Part shown: one piece after another, positions 50,176-59,032 of the stretch
How the letters are laid out: each line of letters begins with the position of its first letter
How positions within the stretch are numbered: position 1 is the stretch's first letter
NCBI GenBank assembly: GCA_040791665.1
Contig: JBFNNX010000023.1
Span: forward strand, 600,445 to 664,444
Source of the DNA: Thiodiazotropha sp040791665
Lineage (GTDB): Bacteria > Pseudomonadota > Gammaproteobacteria > Chromatiales > Chromatiaceae
DNA length: 64,000 bases
Direction of reading: 5' to 3'
Program-made: the position numbers and the translations under genes
Notes under the pieces: generated by a model
Database searches by the model: none
The model's input: only the letters and a program-made list of their open reading frames with translations
Told to the model about the DNA's origin: nothing

Positions 50176-51210
50176 ATGAAAAAGATTCCCAAACAAAGCA
50201 AACGCTTGCTTTTCAACCACTACCTGTGGAACAGACGCATCAACCAAAAATATATGCCCCATGCGGGTTATATGGGCAATGGCGGTGACATTCATTTGAT
50301 ACTGGGTGTTAATGGCACCGGCATTAATCATTTGACACAACTTCTGTCACAACCATTACCCAACAGCCTACTTATCCACAATCCACTCGCAAAGTTTGAA
50401 CCTAAACTGACCCTGTCCAATCATGATGACAGATTGGCAATTCCCTATCATAAGGAGTTGACAGCAGACCACCCCTTGAACCGCGTCTACCGGATTTATG
50501 CTGAAAATAATCTTTCAGATACCAAATATAATTTACTCCTAATGGAGAACAAAAAGACACCTCGTGCTTTACTCATTATGAAAGAGACACATGGCCTGCT
50601 GGCGACTGAAGCCCTGTTACGGGAATTACAGTGTCATGCCCTGTTATATATAAGTGACCCCGTCATACTTGCCGAGCAGATCTTTTCGCGGGAGGGATTA
50701 AATACCCCCTATCTCGATTTGGAGAGTGAAGCCGTTATGGAATCCCGCTTTCTGAAGCGCTTTCTATCTCACGATCTTCGCGCAATACTACATGCCTATA
50801 AATTGATACAGCGTCTGTCTTCAAGACGTCAACGCCGTGTACAGACAAAAATCTTCACTATTGCCTTAATCCAGCATATGTTTCGTATGTTGGCCGCTCG
50901 TTATCCTGAATTGGCGTCCGTCGTGGATTTTGATTGCATAGAGAATGATCCCGAGCGTATGCAGTTCCCTCTTGTCAGCTGGCTGGGCACGAACAGTCTG
51001 GAACGTTCAGAACGTATACTCAATACTGCAACCTTCAAGCCGGATGGGCAAATGTCTCGACGCTGGACACGGTCATGGCCGGAAACAATCAACGCCTTTG
51101 AAACGCTCTCCGCCAAGGATGTAAGCCTGGCTTACCAAATCTTGATTGATCACGAATTGATGCGTGACGAAGGTAAGCGCAAAACCTGGGATGAGAGAGT
51201 TGCCGTATGA
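50176..51210 (+). CDS. Sulfotransferase-like P-loop protein
   Basis: About 344 residues. GGDIHLILGVNGTGINHLTQLL looks like the phosphosulfate/PAPS-binding loop of sulfotransferase-family proteins (GxxGTG-type). LLYISDPVILAEQIFSREG resembles the second conserved strand of that fold. The C-terminal RRWTRSWPETINAFETLSAKDVSLAYQILID also fits. It is richer in A+T than its neighbours, lies beside a dead IS and a toxin-antitoxin remnant, and is likely to be acquired. TTG 50164 could extend it, but ATG 50176 is better. The function is inferred; a surface-glycan modification is possible. Confidence 0.5.
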   Translation: MKKIPKQSKRLLFNHYLWNRRINQKYMPHAGYMGNGGDIHLILGVNGTGINHLTQLLSQPLPNSLLIHNPLAKFEPKLTLSNHDDRLAIPYHKELTADHPLNRVYRIYAENNLSDTKYNLLLMENKKTPRALLIMKETHGLLATEALLRELQCHALLYISDPVILAEQIFSREGLNTPYLDLESEAVMESRFLKRFLSHDLRAILHAYKLIQRLSSRRQRRVQTKIFTIALIQHMFRMLAARYPELASVVDFDCIENDPERMQFPLVSWLGTNSLERSERILNTATFKPDGQMSRRWTRSWPETINAFETLSAKDVSLAYQILIDHELMRDEGKRKTWDERVAV

Positions 51211-51239
51211 AACGGCATTGAGCATATGGATCTGAGAGC

Positions 51240-51356
51240 AATACAACCACGTAAATAGTGATTTCGCTGATTTCTTCCCCACATGCTCCGTGTGTAGCGT
51301 CCAATATTTTCCACGTCTTGTATGGCCTTGAGTGTAATCCTATGTCTGTTTGTCAT
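51240..51356 (-). pseudogene. parE: Truncated ParE-type toxin
   Basis: From ATG 51356 the frame reads TNRHRITLKAIQDVENIGRY, then TRSMWGRNQRNHYLRG, matching the first two helices of RelE/ParE toxins (x-A-x-x-D-x-x-x-I-x-x-Y-T-x-x-x-W-G-x-x-Q). After about residue 38 the similarity stops and the frame runs into the antisense of the preceding gene, so the beta-sheet with the active residues is lost. Its ATG overlaps the antitoxin stop (ATGA), as in parDE operons. Confidence 0.6.
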
Positions 51357-51502
51357 TCCTCATCCAATGAGCTCAATAGTCCATCCATAGAAAAATTCTC
51401 CACATACTCGCCATTTTTTACCTGCATCTCACCTTCCGCGAGATAGGCTTGAAGGGCGGCAATCTTGCTGTTTCGCTCTTCCATATGACGCACAAAGCTA
51501 GA
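51353..51502 (-). pseudogene. parD: N-terminally truncated ParD-type antitoxin
   Basis: The open frame reads SSFVRHMEERNSKIAALQAYL, then AEGEMQVKNGEYVENFSMD to the stop, matching the C-terminal toxin-binding half of ParD antitoxins (FVR-x-x-x-x-R-x-x-K-I-A-A-L-x-x-x-L-x-x-G). A TGA lies shortly upstream in frame, and the ribbon-helix-helix part is missing. An internal ATG at 51484 could still give 43 residues. It overlaps the truncated ParE. Confidence 0.6.
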
Positions 51503-51661
51503 CTGATAAGTCCGACATACAATCGCAACAGCTCACTCTCCGAAGATGTAACCCTTGCAGAGCGTGGGAGTGAATGAAGTTGAACCCATGTCGCCTAACG
51601 TATAGATTGGCCATGCAATGCATACAAACAAACCGACTCAATAGGATACACCGCTACAGGA

Positions 51662-53125
51662 ATGAGCGACTTACGAGACCTCGAACTCATCATCAGTTCC
51701 GGCACCTCCATTCTCTTCATCGAAAGCGATGACGAAAAGCAGGTAGAGACCCTATTCGAACGCCTCGCCAACCTACTGGGCCGCCAGCTGTTGCGCTGGA
51801 CCGTGGCCAGCGGGTTGACCAACCTGCATACCAACCAGACTACCCACCTGGCCATCAAGGAGCCCTCCAGGGTACTCTCCGAGCTGGCGGGTCGTACAGC
51901 GCCTGCCATCTACATGCTGATGGATATCCATCACTGGCTGGACGACCCCCTGACCCTGCGCCAACTCAAGGAGATCGCCCTTGGAAACCCGTCGCAGACC
52001 CTTGTCCTGATCAGCCACAACGCCGAGATACCTGACGAGCTACGCTCGCTTTCGACCAGATTCGAGCTCTCGCTGCCGGACCGTAATGCCTTGAAACAAC
52101 TGCTTCAGGCGGAAATCCGGGAGTGGGGGCGCCATAACAATCGCAACGTCAAGGCAAGTCGCGAAGTGATCGAGCCCATGCTGAGCAATCTCTCCGGTCT
52201 CAGCCTGAGGGACGCCAGACAACTGATACGCAATGCCATCTATGACGACGGCATGCTGACGGAGAACGATCTGGATGACCTGGCAAAAACAAAGTACCGC
52301 CTGCTCGACAGTACCGGCGTGCTCTCCCTCGAACTCGACGGTGCCAAGTTCAGCCAGGTGGCCGGTCTCGCCAACCTGAAACGCTGGCTGGAGCAACGCC
52401 GTGCCATCTTTGTGGCGGAACGACCGCCGAGCGGACTCGACCTTCCCAAGGGGATACTCCTCCTCGGCGTACAGGGCGGCGGCAAGAGCCTGGCTGCCAA
52501 ATCTGTCGCCGGCAGCTGGCACCTGCCCCTGTTGCGCCTCGACTTCGCCACCCTCTACAACAAGTTCTACGGCGAAACAGAACGCAACCTGCGCGACTCC
52601 CTGAAGACCGCCGAATCCATGGCGCCCTGCGTGCTATGGATAGACGAGATCGAAAAGGGACTTGCCACTGATGATGAGGGCGGGCCCTCAAAACGCATCC
52701 TCGGCACCTTGCTGACCTGGATGGCCGAGCGCACATCCCGGGTCTTTCTTGTAGCCACCGCCAACGATATCGAGATGCTGCCGCCCGAACTGCTGCGCAA
52801 GGGACGATTCGACGAGGTCTTCTTCGTCGATCTTCCGGAGCTCCAGGTTCGTGAGGCGATTTTCCGCATCCACCTCGCCAAGCGCGAGCAGGACCCCGCT
52901 GCCTTCGATATAGACAAATTGCGCGATGCCAGCGAGGGTTTTTCAGGCGCCGAGATAGAGCAGGCAATAGTCGCCTCGCTCTACGCCTCCCATGCGTCAA
53001 AAGCGCCACTGGATACCGCACATATCCTGAACGAGATTGAACAGACTAGGCCCCTCTCGGTTCTGATGGCCGAGAAGATAGCCTATTTGCGCAACTGGGC
53101 CTCGAGTAGAACCGTTACGGCATGA
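51662..53125 (+). CDS. Ycf46-like AAA+ ATPase
   Basis: A 487-residue protein. The N-terminal 220 residues are an inactive ATPase-like domain (ISSGTSILFIESDDEKQVETL, LMDIHHWLDD, LVLISHNAEIPDEL). The C-terminal AAA+ domain has Walker A GVQGGGKS at 269-276, Walker B VLWIDEIEKG with Asp328 and Glu329, sensor 1 VATAND, and the Arg pair ELLRKGRFDEVF. This architecture is that of Ycf46, conserved in cyanobacteria, algal plastids and some autotrophic bacteria and linked to CO2 use in Synechocystis. The ribosome-binding site AGGA touches the ATG, so the start is slightly uncertain. Confidence 0.88.
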   Translation: MSDLRDLELIISSGTSILFIESDDEKQVETLFERLANLLGRQLLRWTVASGLTNLHTNQTTHLAIKEPSRVLSELAGRTAPAIYMLMDIHHWLDDPLTLRQLKEIALGNPSQTLVLISHNAEIPDELRSLSTRFELSLPDRNALKQLLQAEIREWGRHNNRNVKASREVIEPMLSNLSGLSLRDARQLIRNAIYDDGMLTENDLDDLAKTKYRLLDSTGVLSLELDGAKFSQVAGLANLKRWLEQRRAIFVAERPPSGLDLPKGILLLGVQGGGKSLAAKSVAGSWHLPLLRLDFATLYNKFYGETERNLRDSLKTAESMAPCVLWIDEIEKGLATDDEGGPSKRILGTLLTWMAERTSRVFLVATANDIEMLPPELLRKGRFDEVFFVDLPELQVREAIFRIHLAKREQDPAAFDIDKLRDASEGFSGAEIEQAIVASLYASHASKAPLDTAHILNEIEQTRPLSVLMAEKIAYLRNWASSRTVTA

Positions 53126-53212
53126 TTAGGCTGTCACCGTTATGTGTGGCGGATCCGTATGAGATGCAGCTACAGAAAATTCTATGTTGGCGCCTGACAA
53201 GAAAGCTGCAGG

Positions 53213-54607
53213 CTATAGGTTGCTATAGAGATTGACTCTCACCCGCTGATTCTGCGCGGCGATCCGATTCCACTCTTTTGCCGTTTTCACCTCATAGACC
53301 GAGGGATAGGGTATCAAAGGGTCATTGAAACCGCTGCTGAAGAGCAGAATCTCCAACTCACCGCCGCTCCTGGCCAACTCAACGTTCATATAGTTGGCGA
53401 ATGCGACAGACTGACCGTTGATATAATCATTGCTGTCACGGTGATCCGCCGCAAACAGGCATTCACTCATCGCCAACCCGTCATCGGCCAGGATGTACTC
53501 ATCCCCTTCGCTTTTCTGCAGGCAATAGTTGCCATGGGTTGCACGCAACTCGATGGTGCCGCCAAACCCCGCCTCCTTGAGCTGATCGACCAGTTCAGCA
53601 AGCCACAGTGCTCGTTGATCGTTAAAGGGTATCTCGCCGTATTCGAACTCGGTCCCCTGATTTGCGGCCCACTCGATCAGCTTAACCGGAATCAATGAAC
53701 CCGGGGCTGCCGCACTGCCATATCCGGTTTCTTCAATCTTCCGGGACATCTGCTCAATCTTCTCGTTCTGTGCACTGATCAACTCGTAAATAGCCTCGCT
53801 GTCAGGATCAGATCCGATGACCGCTTTTTGTTGTGTCGGGGATAACACCAGGAAATAGTAGGTGATGGCAAAGCCAAGGAGAATAAACAGTAGACTCAAT
53901 CCTCCCAGTATCTGCGCCTTTCTTGCCTGGAATCTCGATACCTCCTGCAGCGCTTCCAGCTCATACAGTTCGCTTTGGGTCTCGGCAAAATGCTTTTCCA
54001 GCTTTTCCCGAAGCCGTGTCTCGCTCAGATTCTGCTCCTTGCGTATGAAGCGTTTCAAAGAATCATTACCCGTTGATAAGGAACCCAGCACACCATCCAT
54101 GGGTAGGCTTACCGGCTCCACCGTAGACGTCTTACGACGATCGTGTTCAGTGATCGAGTGAATATTGCTTTGACGGCGAACAGCTCTCACACTCTCCAAC
54201 TCACTATCTTTGAAACCGGGCACCAGGGACTCCTGGTCGGGCATAAGATGCAGCGAGCGGAGCACATCTTCCAGGTCCTGCACTTCCAGCTGTTTCGGCA
54301 ATACCCCGACCGCCCCGAGCGCCCTTGCCTGGCTGACCTCCAACCCTCCCGCCTTGGAGGTATACATCATGACGGGGATGACGGCCGTATTCGGATTGGA
54401 TTTGATAACCTTCAAGGCTTGAAAACCGTCCATCCCGGGCATCTCATAGTCCATGAAGATGGCATCCGGCGCATTGTCATACAGAAAATCGATTGCCGCC
54501 GCGGCCGACTCCAGCGATACCACCGAAATACCATATTTCGAGAGCTTGCCCGACAAGACCTGTCGAGCGGTTTTTGAATCATCGACGATGAGCGCGCGCT
54601 TGGTCAC
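53213..54607 (-). CDS. Membrane-anchored response regulator with C-terminal periplasmic domain
   Basis: A 464-residue protein. Residues 1-125 form an intact receiver domain with Asp9-Asp10, phospho-Asp53 (DAIFMDYEMPGMDG), Thr in MMYTSK and Lys in LPKQ. A linker with a coiled-coil stretch (185-230) leads to one membrane helix at about 232-254. The last 210 residues are then outside the cytoplasm; they have two Cys (YCLQ, SECLF) and no family I recognise. A response regulator whose output crosses the membrane is unusual and could carry a signal outward. GTG start. Single gene, convergent with the AAA+ gene. Confidence 0.8.
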   Translation of the reverse strand: MTKRALIVDDSKTARQVLSGKLSKYGISVVSLESAAAAIDFLYDNAPDAIFMDYEMPGMDGFQALKVIKSNPNTAVIPVMMYTSKAGGLEVSQARALGAVGVLPKQLEVQDLEDVLRSLHLMPDQESLVPGFKDSELESVRAVRRQSNIHSITEHDRRKTSTVEPVSLPMDGVLGSLSTGNDSLKRFIRKEQNLSETRLREKLEKHFAETQSELYELEALQEVSRFQARKAQILGGLSLLFILLGFAITYYFLVLSPTQQKAVIGSDPDSEAIYELISAQNEKIEQMSRKIEETGYGSAAAPGSLIPVKLIEWAANQGTEFEYGEIPFNDQRALWLAELVDQLKEAGFGGTIELRATHGNYCLQKSEGDEYILADDGLAMSECLFAADHRDSNDYINGQSVAFANYMNVELARSGGELEILLFSSGFNDPLIPYPSVYEVKTAKEWNRIAAQNQRVRVNLYSNL

Positions 54608-54767
54608 TTATCTGTAGGCCGCACCGAAGCGCGGCTTTCCCCTATTGATTCTGTGTATGCTATCTCGGCAATCTGCATGATAATCCCACTAAGGTGTCAT
54701 GCACAAATGCTTGAGACACCTGCTTGACCTAACTATATCCGACATATTCGAATAGAGGAAACGCCCA

Positions 54768-55109
54768 ATGGCAGCGTTGACCGAGGAAAAGTGTGAGGCC
54801 TGTCGCGCTGATGCGCCTAAAGTCAGTGATGATGAACTAGCGGTACTGATACGTACCATACCCGACTGGAATATCGAGGTACGGGACGGGATTATGCAAT
54901 TGGAAAAAGCTTTTCCATTCAAAAACTTCGTAGACAGCCTCGAGTTCAGCAACAGGGTCGGGGCGTTGGCGGAGGATGAGGGACACCACCCTGCCCTGCT
55001 GACCGAGTGGGGGAAAACCACCGTGACCTGGTGGTCACACAAAATAAAAGGGCTTCATCGCAACGATTTCATCATGGCGGCGAAAACGGATCAGCTGTAC
55101 AGTGGATGA
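54768..55109 (+). CDS. phhB: Pterin-4a-carbinolamine dehydratase
   Basis: A 113-residue protein. LIRTIPDWNIEVRDGIMQLEKAFPF and the signature EDEGHHPALLTEWGKTTVTWW contain the conserved HHP motif and the later Trp/Asp environment of pterin dehydratases. It dehydrates 4a-hydroxytetrahydropterin to recycle cofactor for aromatic hydroxylases, and in E. coli-type bacteria may have an additional role. No phhA in the window. Start ATG 54768 with AGAGGA upstream. Confidence 0.92.
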   Translation: MAALTEEKCEACRADAPKVSDDELAVLIRTIPDWNIEVRDGIMQLEKAFPFKNFVDSLEFSNRVGALAEDEGHHPALLTEWGKTTVTWWSHKIKGLHRNDFIMAAKTDQLYSG

Positions 55110-55119
55110 AAGAAAAACT

Positions 55120-55344
55120 GTCCGCGAATCAACGCAAATTTTGACCTCAATGTAGGTGCGGTTTGCCGCACCGGAAGCATCGTCACGCAAAGTACGAATG
55201 GGAATCATCATTGCGGCAAGCCGCACCCGCATTGCGAGGGGATGTATAGGATAGATGGAGTAGCGAAGAGAGAGATGAGTTCCCACGCAGAAGCGTGGGA
55301 ACGAAAACGATATTATTTGCGTTGATTCGCGTTCATTTGCGGAC
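55120..55344. repeat. MITE-like element with inverted ends, copy 2
   Basis: GTCCGCGAATCAACGCAAAT (55120-55139) is mirrored by ATTTGCGTTGATTCGCG plus TTCATTTGCGGAC (55314-55344). Inside is a second pair, GGTGCGGTTTGCCGCA (55155-55170) and TGCGGCAAGCCGCACC (55212-55227), 15 of 16 matched. A third perfect hairpin is GTTCCCACGC-AGAA-GCGTGGGAAC (55279-55302). The 225-base element fills the gap between convergent phhB and ykgJ and has no coding capacity. It looks like nested repeats. Confidence 0.7.
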
Positions 55345-55358
55345 TGAATACAAGATAA

Positions 55359-56249
55359 TCAGGACAACGCATCCTTCATCTGTTGCTCCTGCTTCTGCTT
55401 ATGCAGCTCGATTTCAGCCTTCCTGCGCAGCTCTAGGATCTCCTGGCGCTCTTCAATCCGCTTCTCGGCGACATTCTCTTTCACGGGGATGGTGACCTCG
55501 CCGAACAGGACCTGTTTCAGAAGGCGGGTGCCGAACTGCATCAGGGCAAGATCCTCGTTCTCCATGGTCTGGTAAAATTTCTCATCCAGATCGTATGACG
55601 CCTTGAAGGAGTCGCTGAGCACGAAACGACGCAGACGGTCTGTGTCATAGGAGCACATGAAGAAGAACTGCAGACTGGTATCGGAGGGACGACCGATCGT
55701 CGGTCCGGCCGATTTCTTCTTCAGCATCAGCTGCAACCATTCACGATTGAGCTGATCGTAGACCTCCACCTCCTGCTCTTTACGATATTCATCGACTAAT
55801 ATCTCCCTATCCTCCTCATGTCCCTTACAGTGATCCTCTCTGATCAGAAAGTAGCGTGCTTCATCCTCACTGGAACCCGCTTCGCGCATTGCCATATGTC
55901 CGATCGGATAGTAACGGCAGGCTGTCGGGCGATCCTTATAGACACTGCAGCCTTCATCATTTACAAACAGACAGGCACCCTCGTTATCGGTTCGAAGCTT
56001 CACCCCCGGCAGGCCATCCTTATCCATCTCGTAAGGCACCGTGTGGTCCTTGAGAAACTCCGTAACACTGACCCCCAGATTATCCTTCAGGCGCAGGATG
56101 TCATAGGGTGTGAGCTGTATATCCGCATGCTTGCAGCAGGCGTTAAAGCAGGAAACCCCCTTGTGACAGTTGAACTTGATCTTGGCGCCAGGCTCTAGCA
56201 CCGCGGGTACGAAACTGCTTTTGAAAGGAATATCGAATTTTTCGCTCAT
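55359..56249 (-). CDS. YkgJ-family cysteine-cluster protein
   Basis: A 296-residue protein. FNCHKGVSCFNACCKHADIQLTPYDILRL and later CLFVNDEGCSVYKDRPTACRYYPIG and DHCKGH provide the clustered cysteines of the YkgJ (UPF0153) family, thought to bind a metal or iron-sulfur cluster. The C-terminal part is helical and charged. It lies directly after the apr terminator on the same strand; similar genes often sit near sulfur-oxidation genes, but a role is not established. ATG 56249 start; no signal peptide. Confidence 0.8.
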   Translation of the reverse strand: MSEKFDIPFKSSFVPAVLEPGAKIKFNCHKGVSCFNACCKHADIQLTPYDILRLKDNLGVSVTEFLKDHTVPYEMDKDGLPGVKLRTDNEGACLFVNDEGCSVYKDRPTACRYYPIGHMAMREAGSSEDEARYFLIREDHCKGHEEDREILVDEYRKEQEVEVYDQLNREWLQLMLKKKSAGPTIGRPSDTSLQFFFMCSYDTDRLRRFVLSDSFKASYDLDEKFYQTMENEDLALMQFGTRLLKQVLFGEVTIPVKENVAEKRIEERQEILELRRKAEIELHKQKQEQQMKDALS

Positions 56250-56468
56250 TCTCTGCCTCCGATATCGAAATCGGCTGGTGTAGGGATCAGTTTGTAAATG
56301 GACACTGTAAACAGGTGCCTGCGATCAGCGATACAGCTACCTAAGCAAAACCATCGGCTGAATATTAGTCCAAGTCGCGGACTGCGGATACGGTTCGCCT
56401 TTAGAGTATAACCGTACACATGTGTTCATTTAAAAACTGCACAAATAGCATGCATTAAAGACGGAAAA

Positions 56469-56494
56469 GTCCGGGCACCTTACGGTACCCGGAC
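56469..56494 (-). terminator. Intrinsic terminator of aprBA
   Basis: On the minus strand GTCCGGG and CCCGGAC pair, extended by ACC/GGT across a C-A mismatch, with loop GTAA-type, and TTTT follows the stem. It lies 27 bases after the aprA stop codon. Confidence 0.8.
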
Positions 56495-56521
56495 CCTCCT
56501 AAGCAACTAAACAGTCAAGGA

Positions 56522-58507
56522 TTACTTGAACAACTTAGCCTTATCTACGATGTCTACATGTGCCCGCTTGAAGCACTTGTAGGTCTTGGTCTCTTTGTCG
56601 TAGATGGAGTTCACGAAGCACTTCCAGTTCTCTTCGTCGACAAAGTTCTTATCCATGCGGTAGTAGAAACCGGGATAACGAGACTCTTGACGGAACTGGA
56701 TGTGTTTCATGTGGGCTTCGGCAGTCAGGATACGGTGATAGTTCTCCCAAGCACGCAGCAGCTCGTGGAGGTCTTTGGCACGCATCTTGAGCGCGTCTTC
56801 CTTCAGCATTTCCAACTTCTGCTCAGCCAGGTCCAGCATGTGCTCGTTGGTGGTGTAGTAGGTGGCAACACCGGCAACGTACTCATCCATAACCTTCTGT
56901 AGGCGGAACTGCAGCATCCGCGGTGTGATGTAATTGGGGTTCACATCGATTGCGGTTGAGTAGTCCTTGTGCTCAAGGTAGTTACGGACCGGACGGTAGA
57001 TCTCTTCGATCAGGGAATCAACATCGGTGTCCAGCTCAGGGCTGTAGTCCTTGTTGTCCATGACGTATTTGACCATCGCCTTGGCGGCCATGCGGCCTTC
57101 AGCGTGGGAACCGGAAGAGAACTTGTGACCGGATGCGCCCACGCCGTCACCGGCGGTGAACAGACCGGAAACAGTGGTCATACCACGGTAGCCCCAGTTC
57201 CAGCCCTGTGGCAGATGCTCAGGTACCCCAGCTTCGGTCTCTTCGGTAGGTGCGCCAACATCTTCAGGACCGGAGGTCCAGATGCCGCAGCAACCGGAGT
57301 GAGAGCCCAGCAGGTAGGGTTCGGTGGGCATCAGCTCAGAGTTTTTCTTCTCAGGCTCGATGTTCTCACCGGCCCAGATACCGCACTGGCCGATACACAT
57401 GTCGAGGAAGTCTTCCCAGGCTTCGGCTTCCAGATGCTTAACCTCGCGGGGAGACAGGGTCTCACGCAGGTTGGCGAGGGCGGTTACGGTGTCCATCCAG
57501 ATGGGACCGCGACCTTCGCGCATCTCTTTCAGCATCAAGTGGTTACGCAGGCAGGATGCGGGAACGGCAGCCTGGCCGTAAGGAGGATAGTCGTCCAGCA
57601 TCTCCTTGTTGCGGTCCATGTAGACCTCACCAAAAGCGTTGGTCGCTTTTGATTTGAAGAGCAGGAACCAGGCGCCAACAGGACCGTAACCGTCTTTGAA
57701 ACGGGTAGGTACGAAGCGGTTTTCCATCATGGTCAGCTCAGCACCGGCCTCCGCGGCCATGGCGTAGGTGGAACCGGCGTTCCATACGGGGTACCAGGCA
57801 CGGCCCTGACCCTCACCCACGGAGCGGGGACGGAAGATGTTCACACAACCGCCGGCGGCCAGCAGGATGGCTTTTGCCTTGAAGACGTAGAGCTTGTGCT
57901 CGCGAACAGAGAAACCGACAGCACCGGCGATGCGGTTCTTGTCGTTCTTGTCGTTGACCAGCTTGACGATGAAGATACGCTCCTGGATGTTGTCCATGCC
58001 CAGCGCTTTCTTCGCAGCTTCAGCGACGATCCACTTGTAGGACTCACCGTTGATCATGATCTGCCACTTACCGGAACGTACGGGCTTACCGCCGTCTTTC
58101 AGAGGGGTCATGCCTTTTGATCCGTCGTGACGCTCACCGTTCTCGTCAGTCTTCCAAATAGGCAGACCCCACTCTTCGAACAGATGCACGGATTCGTCAA
58201 CGTGACGGCCCAGGTCATATGCCAGGTCGTCGCGGGTGATACCCATCAGGTCGTTGGAGACCATACGGGCGTAATCGGCAGGATCCTGCTCAGAACCGAT
58301 GTAGGTGTTGATCGCAGACAGACCCTGGGCAACAGCACCAGAACGGTCCATAGCGGCCTTGTCGACCAGCTTGACTTTGATGTCGCCGCCAGCGGCCTGT
58401 ACCCAAGGACCGATCTCATAGGCGGCACCGCTACAAGCCATGCCACCGCCGATCAGGAGGATGTCTACCTCTTCTTGGACGACTTCCGGATTTCCGAATT
58501 CAGCCAT
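56522..58507 (-). CDS. aprA: Adenylylsulfate (APS) reductase alpha subunit
   Basis: A 661-residue flavoprotein. In sulfur oxidisers it works in reverse, converting sulfite and AMP to APS with release of two electrons. VDILLIGGGMACSGAAYEIG is the FAD-binding start, followed by VDKAAMDRSGAVAQGLSAIN, MENRFVPTRFKDGYGPVGAWF and GSHSGCCGIWTSGPEDVG, which form the substrate channel and flavin site. The C-terminal region contacts AprB. Length is as for other AprA. It lies 51 bases downstream of aprB in a two-gene operon ending in an intrinsic terminator. No sat or aprM adjacent. Confidence 0.98.
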   Translation of the reverse strand: MAEFGNPEVVQEEVDILLIGGGMACSGAAYEIGPWVQAAGGDIKVKLVDKAAMDRSGAVAQGLSAINTYIGSEQDPADYARMVSNDLMGITRDDLAYDLGRHVDESVHLFEEWGLPIWKTDENGERHDGSKGMTPLKDGGKPVRSGKWQIMINGESYKWIVAEAAKKALGMDNIQERIFIVKLVNDKNDKNRIAGAVGFSVREHKLYVFKAKAILLAAGGCVNIFRPRSVGEGQGRAWYPVWNAGSTYAMAAEAGAELTMMENRFVPTRFKDGYGPVGAWFLLFKSKATNAFGEVYMDRNKEMLDDYPPYGQAAVPASCLRNHLMLKEMREGRGPIWMDTVTALANLRETLSPREVKHLEAEAWEDFLDMCIGQCGIWAGENIEPEKKNSELMPTEPYLLGSHSGCCGIWTSGPEDVGAPTEETEAGVPEHLPQGWNWGYRGMTTVSGLFTAGDGVGASGHKFSSGSHAEGRMAAKAMVKYVMDNKDYSPELDTDVDSLIEEIYRPVRNYLEHKDYSTAIDVNPNYITPRMLQFRLQKVMDEYVAGVATYYTTNEHMLDLAEQKLEMLKEDALKMRAKDLHELLRAWENYHRILTAEAHMKHIQFRQESRYPGFYYRMDKNFVDEENWKCFVNSIYDKETKTYKCFKRAHVDIVDKAKLFK

Positions 58508-58558
58508 TTCATTTACCTCGAATTATCTATATTCCTGAATACTCTGACTGAATCCCGC

Positions 58559-59032
58559 TTATTTGCGGATCAGCTCACTGGGATCGCCGGCGCGATAGCC
58601 GTTCTGCTCGTTATGGTTGAAGAAACCGGGCTCGCCGATCTTCGCCATTTCCGCGGCAGGCTTGCCACCGTAAGGATCGATAGAACCCTCAGGAGTAGTA
58701 CGGATCGGGAATTTGAAGCGCTTCATGGTGCCGTTGCGGAACTTGATGGTCCACATGATGGAGTCGGTACCGCGCAGAGGCTGTACAGATGCGCCCAGAG
58801 GTACGATATCGGCGTAAGGACGCGCTTCGATAGCCTGCTGAGGGCAGATCTTGATGCAGGAGTAGCACTCCCAGCACTGCTCAGGCTCTTGGTTGAACGA
58901 CTTCATGGCATGGCCTGTCTCTGAGCCGTCTTTATCCAGCTTCATCAGGTCATGAGGACAGATGTACATGCAAGCTGTCCTGTCCTGGCCTTTACAGCCA
59001 TCGCACTTCTCAGTACGCACAAATGTAGGCAT
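58559..59032 (-). CDS. aprB: APS reductase beta subunit (iron-sulfur)
   Basis: About 157 residues with two [4Fe-4S] clusters, CDGCKGQDRTACMYICPHDL and CWECYSCIKICPQQAI. The first contains the long insertion characteristic of AprB. The C-terminal part (FRNGTMKRFKFPIRTTPEGS) wraps AprA. It takes electrons from the FAD of AprA and passes them to an acceptor, here probably Qmo. ATG 59032 is chosen for AGGAG nine bases upstream; the frame extends to 59056. Promoter must lie in the 545-base region upstream. Confidence 0.97.
   Translation of the reverse strand: MPTFVRTEKCDGCKGQDRTACMYICPHDLMKLDKDGSETGHAMKSFNQEPEQCWECYSCIKICPQQAIEARPYADIVPLGASVQPLRGTDSIMWTIKFRNGTMKRFKFPIRTTPEGSIDPYGGKPAAEMAKIGEPGFFNHNEQNGYRAGDPSELIRK

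Noticed and set aside
51258..51446. Plus-strand ORF of 62 codons
   Set aside because: It is antisense to the ParDE remnant and has no recognised similarity.
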